From NCBI RefSeq assembly GCF_963855985.1, contig NC_087090.1:15498501-15562500 (forward strand): a stretch of 64,000 bases of DNA. The letters run 5' to 3'. The DNA is from Ostrinia nubilalis (taxonomy: Eukaryota > Arthropoda > Insecta > Lepidoptera > Crambidae). Under the pieces are notes generated by a model. That model saw only the letters and a list, made by a program, of their open reading frames with translations. It did no database searches and was not told where the DNA came from. The translations under genes were made by a program, and so were the position numbers. This document shows positions 11,527-22,179 of this stretch, piece after piece (positions within the stretch are counted from its first letter, which is position 1; each line of letters starts with the position of its first letter).

Positions 11527-12516
11527 GTTGCAACGGGGCGTCTAAGCTAGCTCAGTCTGACACCCCGTTGCAATGGCGCCCCACGTTGGGCGCCATTGCA
11601 ACGGGGCGTCTAAGCTAGCTCAGTCTGACACCCCGCTGTTTAGTACTAAGTCCCAGTTCGCCTTCTGCGATGAGGGATGTGTACCTATCTAGGATGCCTA
11701 CAGGGATATTGACCAAAGAAACGCACAATCAATAACACAATGGCACTTATAATTCAAGTTCCACAATAGTTTACTTATTCTAGTTTCACTGACTCTAAAT
11801 TACTATTATTTAATAATGAGCAAGTTTACAAGTACTTTACAAGTTATATCACAATTTACTAATTCCAACGAGAGGAATGACGACGCGCCCGGTCCGCGTC
11901 CCGAAACTAGTTAACGTATCCGCGAGAGGGGCGGCGCCCTGTGCGAGGTTTAGCGAGTGTTAGTGGATACTTATAACTAGGGGGGTAGGACGTGATTTCA
12001 TACGCTAGAACCATGAGACCTAAGTCGTCAGGCGAGCTGAAACCACTAGGGGAAAGGCGTCGGACCTACGTGGCGAGGGGGTATGAAGTTTGGGATGGGT
12101 GGCAGCTGGATTGCTACCGCAGGTTCGGGATGAGTATCACATGCACTACTCGGTAAGGACGAGAATAGGTAGCTATCAACGATAGAACGTTTCAACAGCA
12201 ACACGGAAGCTTCATGGCCCCGCGGAGGTAAACGAGGTATCGAGTCAAGCCGAGTTAGTGGGAACAGTGTGGGTAGCAATTCGCTAGGGACTCTGTGCAA
12301 TGCAACCGAGGGAACAATAGACGCGCGCGCGAACGTCTGGTTGTTGCAATGGCTCCCGAGCGAATGCTAGGCGCCCGCGGTCGCCGCCGTCTCTTATATT
12401 AGCTCGGTCCGTGCGGCGTGCGGCCGCGCAGCCGTAGGGTTGTCAAAATCTCCGCGCTCGGTGCTAGGGCTGTCGATGCGTCCTGGGGCGCGTCACAAAG
12501 TTGTCGAGATATTGTT
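11527..12516 (-). mobile_element. Internally deleted LTR retrotransposon (LTR + primer site + 41-bp LTR end)
   Basis: Read on the minus strand, a ~920-bp GC-rich LTR (12516 to about 11597) is followed by the primer-binding-like TGGCGCCCAACGTGGGGC, and then directly by a second copy of the last ~41 bp of the LTR (11527-11567). All internal coding sequence and most of the 3' LTR are missing. AGGTAA lies on both sides (11521-11526 and 12517-12522) and may be the target duplication. A TATA-like motif is at about 12393-12399 on the minus strand. The element class (gypsy or BEL) cannot be told without the coding region. Confidence 0.65.
11574..11595 (-). promoter_or_regulatory. Primer-binding site region of the deleted LTR element
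   Basis: The minus strand reads TGGCGCCCAACGTGGGGC right after the LTR end CCCCGTTGCAA. The TGGCGCCCAAC form is typical of retroelement primer sites. It sits in a perfect 15-bp-arm palindrome (11566-11580 with 11589-11603). The primer tRNA is not assigned. Confidence 0.6.
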
Positions 12517-12788
12517 AGGTAAAATAGCCCTCAGTTCACAAAGAGCTCAGTTTTTTAATCAACTAGTTACTACAACAAAGTACCACCAATTCAAAAGTAA
12601 ATACCAAAAGAATGCGTACACAAATAATAATTAAAATCATGCCTTAAAATCAGTTGCAGATCCAACATGGATCCAATTCAATTGCAGCGCGTATTTACTT
12701 TCAATTTCAGCTGCTTCGGTCATACAAACAATAGTCGATCCTGCATATTTGCGTAGCAGTCGGGAAGACCTATTCCTGGTCCCGTTTG

Positions 12789-13264
12789 TAGTGATGTGCC
12801 GATCTACTCGAGTCTGACTCGATTCCATTTACTTTGTACTCGAGTCAGACTCGATTCCGTCAATTTTGCACTCGCTGACTCGATCATGTTAGAGTTCAAT
12901 TGACTCTACCTACTCCTATTTCAGTTAGGTTGACTCGCTTAATAGAACAAGAGCTTCTACGTTGTGGATAAAAAAATATCGAAAGTTCTTAGATAGCTTC
13001 TAAAAACCTCTCTTTTTATTTTGTAATTAAACAAATAGAACTATTTCACTAATAATGTTACTTTTATTCATGCTAACTTTACACGCTGTTTGAAGTTTAC
13101 CTACTTTTTGCGATTTTTTCCTTTTTTTCTAAAATCAGTTACAGGACTCGAGTTTCCTGGCTAAAATTTAATACTCAGAACTCGAGTTCGGGTAATCGAA
13201 TCACAATTCGAATACAAACTAACTCGAGTCGATTCGATCCGAAAAACTGACTTGGCCATCACTA
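12789..13264. mobile_element. hAT-like miniature element rich in ACTCGAG motifs
   Basis: The ends TAGTGATGTGCC and GGCCATCACTA are inverted. The flanking octamers CCCGTTTG and CTTGTTTG match at 6 of 8 bases, which fits an aged hAT-type duplication. The interior repeats ACTCGAGTC / GACTCGATT many times near both ends, as subterminal transposase sites do in hAT elements. No transposase is present. Confidence 0.55.
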
Positions 13265-13710
13265 CTTGTTTGCATAGAGTCGCCAGGAAGTCCTCAATCC
13301 CGGTATTCCCGGGTCTGCAGTGAAAACAGATGAGTAAATCAATTCCTGGCTCTCGTGACGCGTTAATTCGATGTAATTGACGTGCTCCCAATCACTAGTG
13401 GCGGATACAAAGTTACGAGAATTATTTCAGTCGGTTCCTAGTCCTGTAATGAACAGATTGCACTGAAGATAAAATTAAAACATTAAAATTATTTGAAATA
13501 CTTTTTATTTACGTCAAACGGGTTGTAGTGTGAACAACTCGCTTTGGTCCCAACGGCGAGTTTAAACTTGTCTTCGTGGAATCCATGAAAAAAAAAACAC
13601 AATCGAAAACATCTATGTTCTTTTGTTCGAGTTAAATCAATTTGGCACTAATAGACCTCATAAAGAACTTTGATTAAACAAATGAAGAAGAAGATATAAG
13701 CAAGGAATTT

Positions 13711-13919
13711 TAGGCTGGGTTGCACCATCTTACTTTAACTTTGAGAAACGTCAAAAATCTGTCAAACTCCATACAAAAAACACCGATTGTCGTCAAAATT
13801 ACGGGTACACCAGCGCCGCCAAAACAGCTAGGAGTCGAAGTGGTCGCCAAGGCCGAATTCGGTCGGATGGATCATCATCATCACCATCACGGTCAAAATT
13901 AGGTGGTGCTCAGCTTTAG
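13711..13919. mobile_element. GTTGCACC-type miniature element, copy 4, with 86-bp insert
   Basis: The left part (13711-13804) and right part (13891-13919) align to the family, but about 86 bp (13805-13890) interrupt the right arm. The insert is GC-rich, contains a GAATTC site and ends in ATCATCATCATCACCATCAC. In one frame that run reads Met-Asp followed by six His. No duplication beyond 1-2 bases is visible. Confidence 0.7.
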
Positions 13920-15138
13920 TTTTCACTTTGACTTAAAAGTGTATAAATGATTTGAGTGTAGGTACTGAAATAAGTATTCTAATGACCTATCTGTTTTACT
14001 GTATTACCAAACGACATTGTTTCGGTCCGGATCAATCTGAATTAACACGGTCCGGTTATAACTGATTAATGTCGGCCCGTTTGATGTCTGATCCGGGGTT
14101 TACGAGCGCCGAAATAGATGCGCGTGCGCCGGTACAGACGCGACAACTAAACATTATGCCTTATGGGGTTGTAATAGAGTCTATTTTGAAATAACAATGA
14201 TGTGTTCACTGTACGATTCTTTTAGGGATTGAGAGGGATCCGCCATTGTGAGTTGTATGATGATTAATGGGGTTTAGATATTTGAGATATATTGTTCGCG
14301 ATATTTAATTTTGATGGCGAGCAGTAAGTCACTATAATCTGGCTCTTTTCAAGACGAGAGTGAATAAACACTTACTGGTCATCCTAGACAGCATCTTACT
14401 CAACATCAGGTGCGATTATGGTCAAATACCTGCCTTTCTGCATAAAAAAAATATTAAATCGTTGTAGTCTTAAAATAGCTTATTTCATAGGTCAAAGGTA
14501 CCAAAAGGTAAAGTTATTTTTCACAGCCTGACTTATTTGACTGGTAAAATCTTTTTGGCACTTTTTTGTAAATAAAATGTAATTAGTAATTTGTAAGGCA
14601 AAGATTAATAACTAATTGTCCCGTCAACACCTCATGGTAAGCTAATATAATTATCCACGTGTTACCAGTTCACCATAATTGACGTTGACAATGTAGATAT
14701 ATCACCGTTATATCTAGATACTATAATAATATTAGTCAGTTATATTTCCTACTTCAAAGAAGAATGCTTTTCTATTTCATAACTCCATTCCTTAGACCAG
14801 ATTTCCGAGGCATGTTATCCTACGCTGAATCCGCAAGAACTTTGGAATTACAATAGTTTAAATCGTTATGTAAACTTATTCAGATATTATACTGAAACCA
14901 CAATTTCAGTGTTCAAACACTGTATTCAACCTGGCTCTGCTATTGCTTGAACCATTCCCCAAACCGGTATACAGGGCGTCTTGAGATTAGCTATCTTCTG
15001 GAAGTGCATTATGATTAATGTCTTACTTCTACAATCGACAGTACATCAAGCGATACACTTTGGCATCTTTAAGCAGTTATAATAAGAGCTACTTTGTAAC
15101 AAACAAACGTACATTGTAACATTGTGTGTACTTACTGA
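13920..15138. other. Intergenic stretch
   Basis: No gene is seen. The segment 14018-14110 has repeated GGTCCGG / GATCCGG-like words but no definable element. Confidence 0.4.
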
Positions 15139-15250
15139 TAGCCGCCGTGTGGTCTATGGTAAGACCAGCTGCTCAAACTCAGAACTCCCGGGTTCGATTC
15201 TCAGTGGGAAAACATAATAAATGTTCCAGTATCTATAGTCTATAGTTCAG
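15139..15250 (+). mobile_element. tRNA-derived SINE
   Basis: A box B-like GGTTCGATTCT at 15191-15201 follows a degenerate box A-like GTGTGGTCTATGG. The surrounding bases do not close into a tRNA acceptor stem, so this is a SINE head rather than a tRNA gene. The downstream simple tail is ATCTATAGTCTATAG. Confidence 0.5.
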
Positions 15251-15708
15251 GCGCTTCGCCTTTTCATATAATTTTAAGTTCTCAAGAGTCATGAAAAGGA
15301 AAATAACTTTTTGTAGTCGTTGTTTAATTTCAATTGTTGCTCTCAAAGTAAAACTTCTAATGACACTTAATTAATATTACAAGCCCAAAATATCTCCAGC
15401 AATATTCCAGACACCCTGTATAAAAGGGGAACGGGAATTTTCGCCTGCCGATACCATTTATTCAGAAATCTCTGGAAGGCTTTTGTAAATAGAACCATTG
15501 TTAGTAGGTACCTACTGTTGGCCTCCGAAATATGACATTGTTTAAATTTGTCCCCCAAAGATTCGGCGGGAATATAAATGAGTTATTAAAATCAAGCCAT
15601 TACGAGAATCTGTACGTTTCTCGATAGAAATAAATGACAATTGATGAAAAGTGAAATGAAGAAACAAGATTCTTTCAAAGCTTTCCTTTTGATAAGTGGA
15701 AATTATCT

Positions 15709-15846
15709 CATCATCATCATCTCAGCCATAGGACGTCCACTGCTGAACATAGGCCTCCCCCGATGCTTTCCATGCTTTGGTACAAGGTGGACCGACGACA
15801 TCATAAAGGTAGCAGGAAAGCGCTGGACGCAGGCCGCTACCAACCG
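15709..15846 (-). mobile_element. Twin-primed RTE insertion (inverted 5' piece)
   Basis: An 11-bp duplication GGAAATTATCT (15698-15708 and 15847-15857) bounds the insert. The left part, with its (ATC)n tail and reverse-complement RTE end, runs to about 15772 on the minus strand. The right part, 15782-15846, is the immediately upstream RTE sequence on the plus strand (GGTGGACCGACGACAT to GCTACCAACCGG). In the intact element at 63 kb the two pieces are contiguous. This arrangement is what twin priming during target-primed reverse transcription produces. Confidence 0.85.
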
Positions 15847-16365
15847 GGAAATTATCTATTTAGTATAAAAAATAATAGGAAGGCTTGTTATAGGTATTAA
15901 TGTCTATTGCCGCAATGTTATTAACATTCCAACACAACAAAACCTAGGCTGTAAAATCGGCTATTATAACACCTTAGGCAGCAAAAAGGTTTTATAGTCC
16001 ACCCTTATACAGCCACTTTTGTGTCCAGCCAGCTCTCGCGTTGTTTATAGAAGATAGACACGTTACGTACTATGAGTGTCCTCTATCCCCTTGGATCATA
16101 AAGGCGGACGTAAAAAGCCACGGCCCACGGCTAATGTGGGGTTTCCAAGCTTGTGGGATTTCTAATAATCTATATTATTATGTTTTCTTACCTTTATTTG
16201 TGAAGGTAAGAAATTGAAGTGTTACAGGAAAATAGGTGATGGAAAAGGAACGAAATTACGGAAGGAAATAATTTACAGAAAGTTGTGAAAACAGGTATTT
16301 CATTGTTTTTGCATTTCAAGACTTCTTCCGGTCTTTTTTGTCTCAGAATGTCTAGTTTTGGGATT

Positions 16366-16454
16366 CGTTCGTTCGTTTCAGCCAAATGACGTCCACTGCT
16401 GGACAAAGGCCTCCTCCAAGGTTTTCCACAATGCACGGTCCTGCGCTTATCCTG
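16366..16454 (-). mobile_element. 5'-truncated RTE tail (CGTT-type tail)
   Basis: The 12-bp duplication AGTTTTGGGATT (16354-16365 and 16455-16466) bounds 89 bp. The insert starts with a CGTTCGTTCGTT tail and the reverse complement of an RTE 3' end. Seven extra bases (TATCCTG) lie at the truncated 5' end. Confidence 0.8.
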
Positions 16455-16967
16455 AGTTTTGGGATTATCTAAAGAAAATATCCCGTAAAATATAGTGTAT
16501 GAACTGGTCACCCCAAATCCAACTACATGTCTGTCGTTTGAAATAGGACACCTTTCCTATCCGTCTTTTGATGTGTGACGTCACTCCGGCATTAATCAAA
16601 ATGGGTCAAGTTTGGATGGGGATATTTTTTTTAAATCAGAACGGGTTTTGATTGTAACTGGCCAAGACTTGCAATACAAAGTAAAAAAATATAATATTAT
16701 TATATTATTTTCATAAGTTTGAATTTGGAATTGCAAAAACAATCGACTAAAAAACAACATCTCGAGTACTTAATTAAAGGTTTTTTTTTTATTCAGGTCA
16801 CAGTGTTGTTTGTAATGTTTAAAGATGTTGAATTTATTGCCAGATTAACATACCTTCGTCGCAAAATAGGTCTTATTTACATAATACTTTTTGCGATTCC
16901 TTTGCGTGAACTAAATCTTTTTTTAGTATAAGCTACATCTTAATATAGGGCAAGTCTCATTTATTTT

Positions 16968-17178
16968 CGTCGTCGTCGTTTCAGCCGAAAGACGTCCACT
17001 GCTGGACAAAGGCCTCCCCCAAGGATTTCCACAAAGACCGGTCCTGCGCCGCTTGCATCCAGGTACTTCCCGCGACCTTCACCATATCGTCGGTCCACCT
17101 AGTGGGAGGCCTGCCCACGCTACGTCTTCCAGCTCGTGGTCGCCACTCAAGAACTTTTCTGCCCCAGCGGCCTCATGC
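16968..17178 (-). mobile_element. 5'-truncated RTE tail (CGT-type tail)
   Basis: The 12-bp duplication CTCATTTATTTT (16956-16967 and 17179-17190) bounds 211 bp. The copy has a CGTCGTCGTCGTTT tail and then the reverse complement of the RTE C-terminal coding region, as far as the GGTCGCCACTCAAG segment. Confidence 0.8.
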
Positions 17179-17644
17179 CTCATTTATTTTAAACCAGTTT
17201 TATTGGTTATGTTCCCGCTTAAATACATCCGATGGGAAAACAATCCCAAACTAATTATACTACTAATTCTACGTAAGGCGATTAAATTTTTATGAACGCA
17301 ATTTCGTTTGAGATTCATTTAATCATAGGGGTTTATATTTTCGTAAATATTTTATGTTCAAAATTACTACTGGTGTAAAAATAGAAATGATGTTATCAGT
17401 TCGAATAACCGAAAGGAAATAAGCGATTAATCTCAGTCAGTCTACTATTTTGAGTCGTTAAAACGAGGTTTATTCTCAAATGAAATGTTCAATTTGTGAA
17501 TTACACGATGACATACTTAGTAGCCTTTAGCGCCTGACTAGGGTCATTTTTATTTTTAATCGGAAAGGCTATATTTTTTCAGTTAACTTGTTGAGATTTT
17601 ACCTAATAGATGGCGCTGTACATAAAATGAATCGTGACAACAAG

Positions 17645-17850
17645 ATGAACCTTAACTGATATGATATGCGGTCTGATCATCCTTTCCATCAGGTGAGAAG
17701 CAGGCCAAGAGCTTCCTCGTTGTGAATAAACAAAATAATAACACGTTGGACGCCACGCAGCTCACAAGTGAGCCTCGAACGATCAAATTTCTATTATGTC
17801 TAATCACGTCTTGTGTCTCGGCAGTCAGTCTTAAAAAACCTATCAAACCT
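17645..17850. repeat. LINE/SINE tail with CATCAGGTGAGA motif, copy 1
   Basis: CCATCAGGTGAGAAGCAGG followed by CCAAGAGCTTCCTCGTTGTG is nearly repeated at about 47058-47100 and 50081-50123. The following ACGCC...ACAAGTGAGCC segment is also similar, so this is an old dispersed repeat of unknown class. Confidence 0.45.
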
Positions 17851-18275
17851 TAATATGACCAGTGGAAAGTATCGTAGAGAAATGCTCGCGCAACCTGCGT
17901 GCGCGCATTGCGCAAGCACGCTGACATTGGCCGTATTCGGTTATGTGGTAGTAATTGACGATGCTCTTGCCGTACTGTAAGTAGATGTAGCAGGCTCTAT
18001 TTTAAACAAACGAAACCTAGTTGTAAAAAACAGGGAGTTTTTGCTACTTAAAGTAACTGTCAAATTAAAAAAAAACTCGCTTTGGATATACTTTTGGCAG
18101 TATTTGTGACTCTTGCTAGTTGACTGTGACCCTTGATAGTTATTGTTTATTTTTTAAGTTCTTTAAAAAAATAATAATTATTATTATTTATTATTACATT
18201 ATTTAGCCATTACATCTTTGATTTAAATAGTGTCTTAAATCCTCTTGAGGTTTGTCTAGACACCATTGTTCTCTA
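17851..18275. other. Intergenic stretch
   Basis: I see only AT-rich sequence with a short GC-rich palindromic patch near 17885-17920 (CTGCGTGCGCGCATTGCGC). No gene. Confidence 0.4.
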
Positions 18276-18516
18276 TCCCAACTAATATTATAAATGCGAA
18301 AGTAACTCTGTCTGTCTGTCTGTCTGTCTGTCTGTTACGCTTTCCCGCTTAAACCTCGCAACCGATTTTGATGAAATTTGGCATAGAGATAGTTTGAGTC
18401 CCGGGAAAGAACATAGGATAGTTTTTATCCCGGTTTTTGAAACAGGGACGCGCGCGATAAAGTTTTTCTGTGACAGACAAAATTCCACGCGGGCGAAGCC
18501 GCGGGCGGAAAGCTAG
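18276..18516 (+). mobile_element. Non-autonomous Helitron with GTCT microsatellite, copy 3
   Basis: It runs from TCCCAACTAATATTATAAA after host A to GGAAAGCTAG before host T. The internal GTCT run is longer than in copy 2. The rest is nearly identical to the copies at 5983 and 46098, so spread was recent. Confidence 0.85.
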
Positions 18517-21169
18517 TAGATAATAAAAATAAACGTTTCAGTAGCGTTTTAGCGAGCGGTGTTATGAAATTCGATGTCGGTTTACAAACAAATATGTAGG
18601 TATGATAATTTTTATCTTTCTTATTACTGATTATTCCCATCCTGTAATACCTTCCTTCCTTCCTTTATTAACCTTCAGTTTACGTAGAATTTAGTCAATT
18701 ACTGCATTCAACTTAATTGTGGTCTTACTCATCGATTGCTGTGATATTTCAATTAAAAAACGTGACTCGTGCGCATGTAACACGTCACTGATTGGAATTT
18801 GAACTTTACTCCTTTGGGATACGCTTGATTGTTAAATTACCTACCAGTAAAGATACTTCTTAATGGCCTACAAGTACTTTTAATTTTTAAACCTTTATGG
18901 CTGAGTAATAAGATTGAATTTGGCGTTCAATTTTCGTGATCATTTGAGTACAGTGTTTATTGAAATCTAATACGCGCGGATTGATTGATGATTGGATGAC
19001 TCGAACGTGTTAACGCAATTCCTCTCTAATTGAACCGTGTGTAATTAGAGGTTAAACATCATTTGTCAGTAGATCTGATGATTTTTGGTGTAATTAGATA
19101 TATCGCAAGCGAAACATCCTTTTCAATTAATTAACACAATTTTCCCACGGTTTCGTTCGGATTGATTTACTCTTTTAATGAAAAGCGTAATGAGGCATTG
19201 ATGTTAGAAGTGTGTTCTTTAAACCTTTACCTGGAATTTTTACCACCATATTTTGAACTTTATTGACATAACATAAGAATCAAAACCAATGAAAAGTATT
19301 TTACTCAATAAGTAACTTGTTAAAGAGTTAAATGTTATCCACGAACCTTTGCCCACTTTTTTTTGTCCTGGTATACTCGTAGGTAGGTTCTACTAATCAG
19401 GAGTAACAGTGATGAAAAAGGTGCCTATTGTTCAGTTTTCATTAAAGGCAGAGTTACATGTCCTATCAGAATAAAACCAGTAATTACCTACTTATTAAAT
19501 CTTATAAGTCTTATGAAAATATTTATTGCCAGAATAAAATAATACAACAACTAAAAGACAGACCTCCACACTAGTCTTGCTGCTAATCAGTTATGAACAA
19601 GTATGAAAGTGCATTACACCGATTTGGTATCGGCCGACAAAAAATCTGTAGCCTGTGGGAACCCTAAAAAGAACACAAAACCTTACCGTACACAGCTTAA
19701 AAAAAATTTCGTATTCGATAACAGTCAATTACGCATACAAAATCCGATTACCTTACCCGTATCTTATAAAATTACGCGTGTAACACGTTACGCAAACGGA
19801 CCGCGTGCGCAACCCCCCCGTACCCGTCCCCCCTATGCGCGCGAGTGTTGCGACCTTGAGCGCGCGCTGGACTTTCGCCGACGAAGATGTGTGTTGACTG
19901 GAAAGTGCTTTTACTTTAACTGGCACGGCTTTATTTGAGCAAAGCGAGAGTTAATTTCAAAGGGTTTTCACTTTCTGAAGTAAACTGGCAAAGTTTCATG
20001 TAAGTGAATGAAAAGGTCTTAGAAAACAGTTTCTCCGTTGTGGTTAAAAATAAAAAATGAATTGTCAAGCTCAAAACGAACAGCAAAATCCACAGTTTGG
20101 TTTACTTGAATTAGATGTAATTTTTAAATTTTTTGACAAATAGCTACCTAATAAACCAGTTTTTAATTGTTTGAGGGACTGGTACTTTTAATTAACTAAA
20201 AAAATATTTTCTAGTTCTGCAGTAGCAAATATATGTACACAAAAAATTTACATTCTTGTCAATGAAAAACTAAATCATCAGGTTATTTTAGTCCCTAATC
20301 AGGAGAACGGCCCTCCATTACCAGGGGCAAAAAGTAAGGATTTCACCAACACTCTAAAACTAGAGAATGCCTTAACTTGATATACTGGTTGTATCTTGCT
20401 AGATGTTACCTAAGCCATATCTAGCAGCTGTTATTCCACGTCACTACTGTCTCGCGCTAGGCTAGCCGCAGCCGCTCACTCGCTGGGTCAAGTGAAGTAT
20501 GTCAAACGGATTACCGCACTGGTACGTCAATATCACGTCAAGTTGTGGGATCCTATGTAGTCGTGATAGGTGCGGTTTTGCAATAACAATGTGTAGTCTG
20601 ATGGGTTGTAGTTTGTAGTCTGTGCATGGAGGTTGACATTGTTGACTTGGATTGTGTTTTGATTCAGATTTATCAAAACATTGGGATTTTGTAAGACTTA
20701 TTTACTTACTTACTTACATGTGGTTTTTTTTTTCATTATTGCTATAACGGGTGTAAAAAAACCTATCCCGAAGCCGAAGGCTACTTATTCTCCACATCAT
20801 GAGGACCATTTTTTTCTTTGGGACCATACCTGGGAAACTTGTGGTTTAGGAGATATTGAAGGTCAAAGTCAGAATATTTTTTTCAAGATTTTTACAATAT
20901 CAATTTCAATTCGTTATTTAGAAACTTCTTTTCTAAGAAACCTTATTAAAATTTTGAGTATTTTCGTCACAATTAGGCTTTTGTCTTTACAATAAGAAAT
21001 GTATAGCAGCGCACGCACACACGCTCAGGCGCTGCCCCCACGCCCCGCAACCCGCGCTCGCCCGTGAGTCATTCAACTCTACTGTGAGTTCAACGACTAC
21101 GACTGGACCTGGACTGAGCTTAATCCAAATCTACCCAATTTGTAAAAATGAAATGAGTACTTAAATTAG
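18517..21169. other. Intergenic stretch with three GC-rich patches
   Basis: No supported gene. GC- and CpG-rich patches lie at about 19770-19890, 20440-20490 and 21005-21065. An open frame of 111 codons (19603-19938) crosses the first patch but has no recognisable domain, so I do not call it a gene. These patches could be promoter-like or element remnants. Confidence 0.35.
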
Positions 21170-21700
21170 TCACTTACACCTTATCACCTTACCACTTTAG
21201 TTTTTGTTCTAAAAACAAATAAATTACCCTTTAATTAATAAAAACCCTTTACACGAATTTGTTTCTTTCCGCAAAATAAAAAATCTTACAGAACCTTGGT
21301 TATTAAACATTTTTAACTAAACCATACTTTTACGCATAACCATCATTCTATCACAATGTAGTATCACAGGTCCTAGTACCTAAGCAAGTGTGATAAGCGT
21401 AAGTAGTGTCATTAAAAAGTATCGTAAACAGATGAATAATGAATGGTCTTTTGAATCAGGCTCGTCATTCTTTACATTCATAACTCTCTACTTCAATAAC
21501 TGAAGTCTTTACGATAGTAATGAAATTAATAAAGTAAAACTCAAATTATTGCTTGCTTACACCACACCACTCTGAACGCCTAGAATAAACACCCTAGCAA
21601 TGTTGGGTCTATCGTTGATTGAGGCATTCACTTTCGAGTTAGGAGTTATGATTGTGTGTTTTGTAAACTTCAATGATATCAGCAACTAAATAAAAAAGTA

Positions 21701-22048
21701 TGTAACGCGGCAACGCTATTTTATAACGTTTATAACGTTATCGCGCGCGAACAACGCAACGTTAGTGTTATCACGCTACGTCATCTAATAGCGAATCACG
21801 CGGAAGTATGGTGCCGCGCCCTTTCCTCGGCCAATCGGCGCGAGGCAGTCCCCCCGCGCGTCTCGCGACTCACGCGGAAGTTCGAGAAGCTTCCTTCTTC
21901 CCGGTGCGCGACGCCAACGTGAACGGTCGATTTTGAGCTAGCCTATTTTATATGTGGAAATATGTAAATTCCCATGATTGTTTGCCACGAAGTTTGTTTA
22001 GTCGTAAGCTTATGTTCCAATAAATGATTATTGTGAAACCACGATTAA
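21701..22048 (+). repeat. 5' LTR of gypsy-like element
   Basis: It begins TGTAACGCGGCAACG and ends CCACGATTAA. It carries a CCAAT motif near 21831, a heat-shock-element pattern at 21881-21893, a TATA-like TATTTTATA at 21944-21952 and an AATAAA signal near 22019. Confidence 0.9.
21881..21893 (+). promoter_or_regulatory. Heat-shock-element-like motif in 5' LTR
   Basis: The sequence TTCGAGAAGCTTC is a perfect TTCnnGAAnnTTC triplet. It lies about 50 bp upstream of the TATA-like motif. The 3' LTR has TTCTAGAAGTTTC at 25023-25035, also perfect. Heat-shock factor binds such inverted GAA modules; function here is an inference. Confidence 0.55.
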
Positions 22049-22050
22049 AA

Positions 22051-22075
22051 TGACGCCCAACTCGAGGCCTTAACC
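22051..22075 (+). promoter_or_regulatory. Primer-binding-like site of gypsy-like element
   Basis: TGACGCCCAACTCGAGGCC starts two bases after the LTR end. It resembles the TGGCGCCCAAC form at 11574-11595 with a G-to-A change at the third base. The primer tRNA is not assigned. Confidence 0.5.
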
Positions 22076-22179
22076 TACGAACAGTACCGGCAAAGTACCT
22101 ACCGTGAGTGCAGCAACGTGTCGAAACCTGTTTTTACCGGCGTGAAAAACAGTGCAATCTCGAACTGTAACGAGTGACG

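Noticed and set aside
19603..19938. 111-codon open frame with a GC-rich, Arg/Pro-rich end
   Set aside because: There is no recognisable domain, no supporting flanking signals, and its composition follows the local GC-rich patch.
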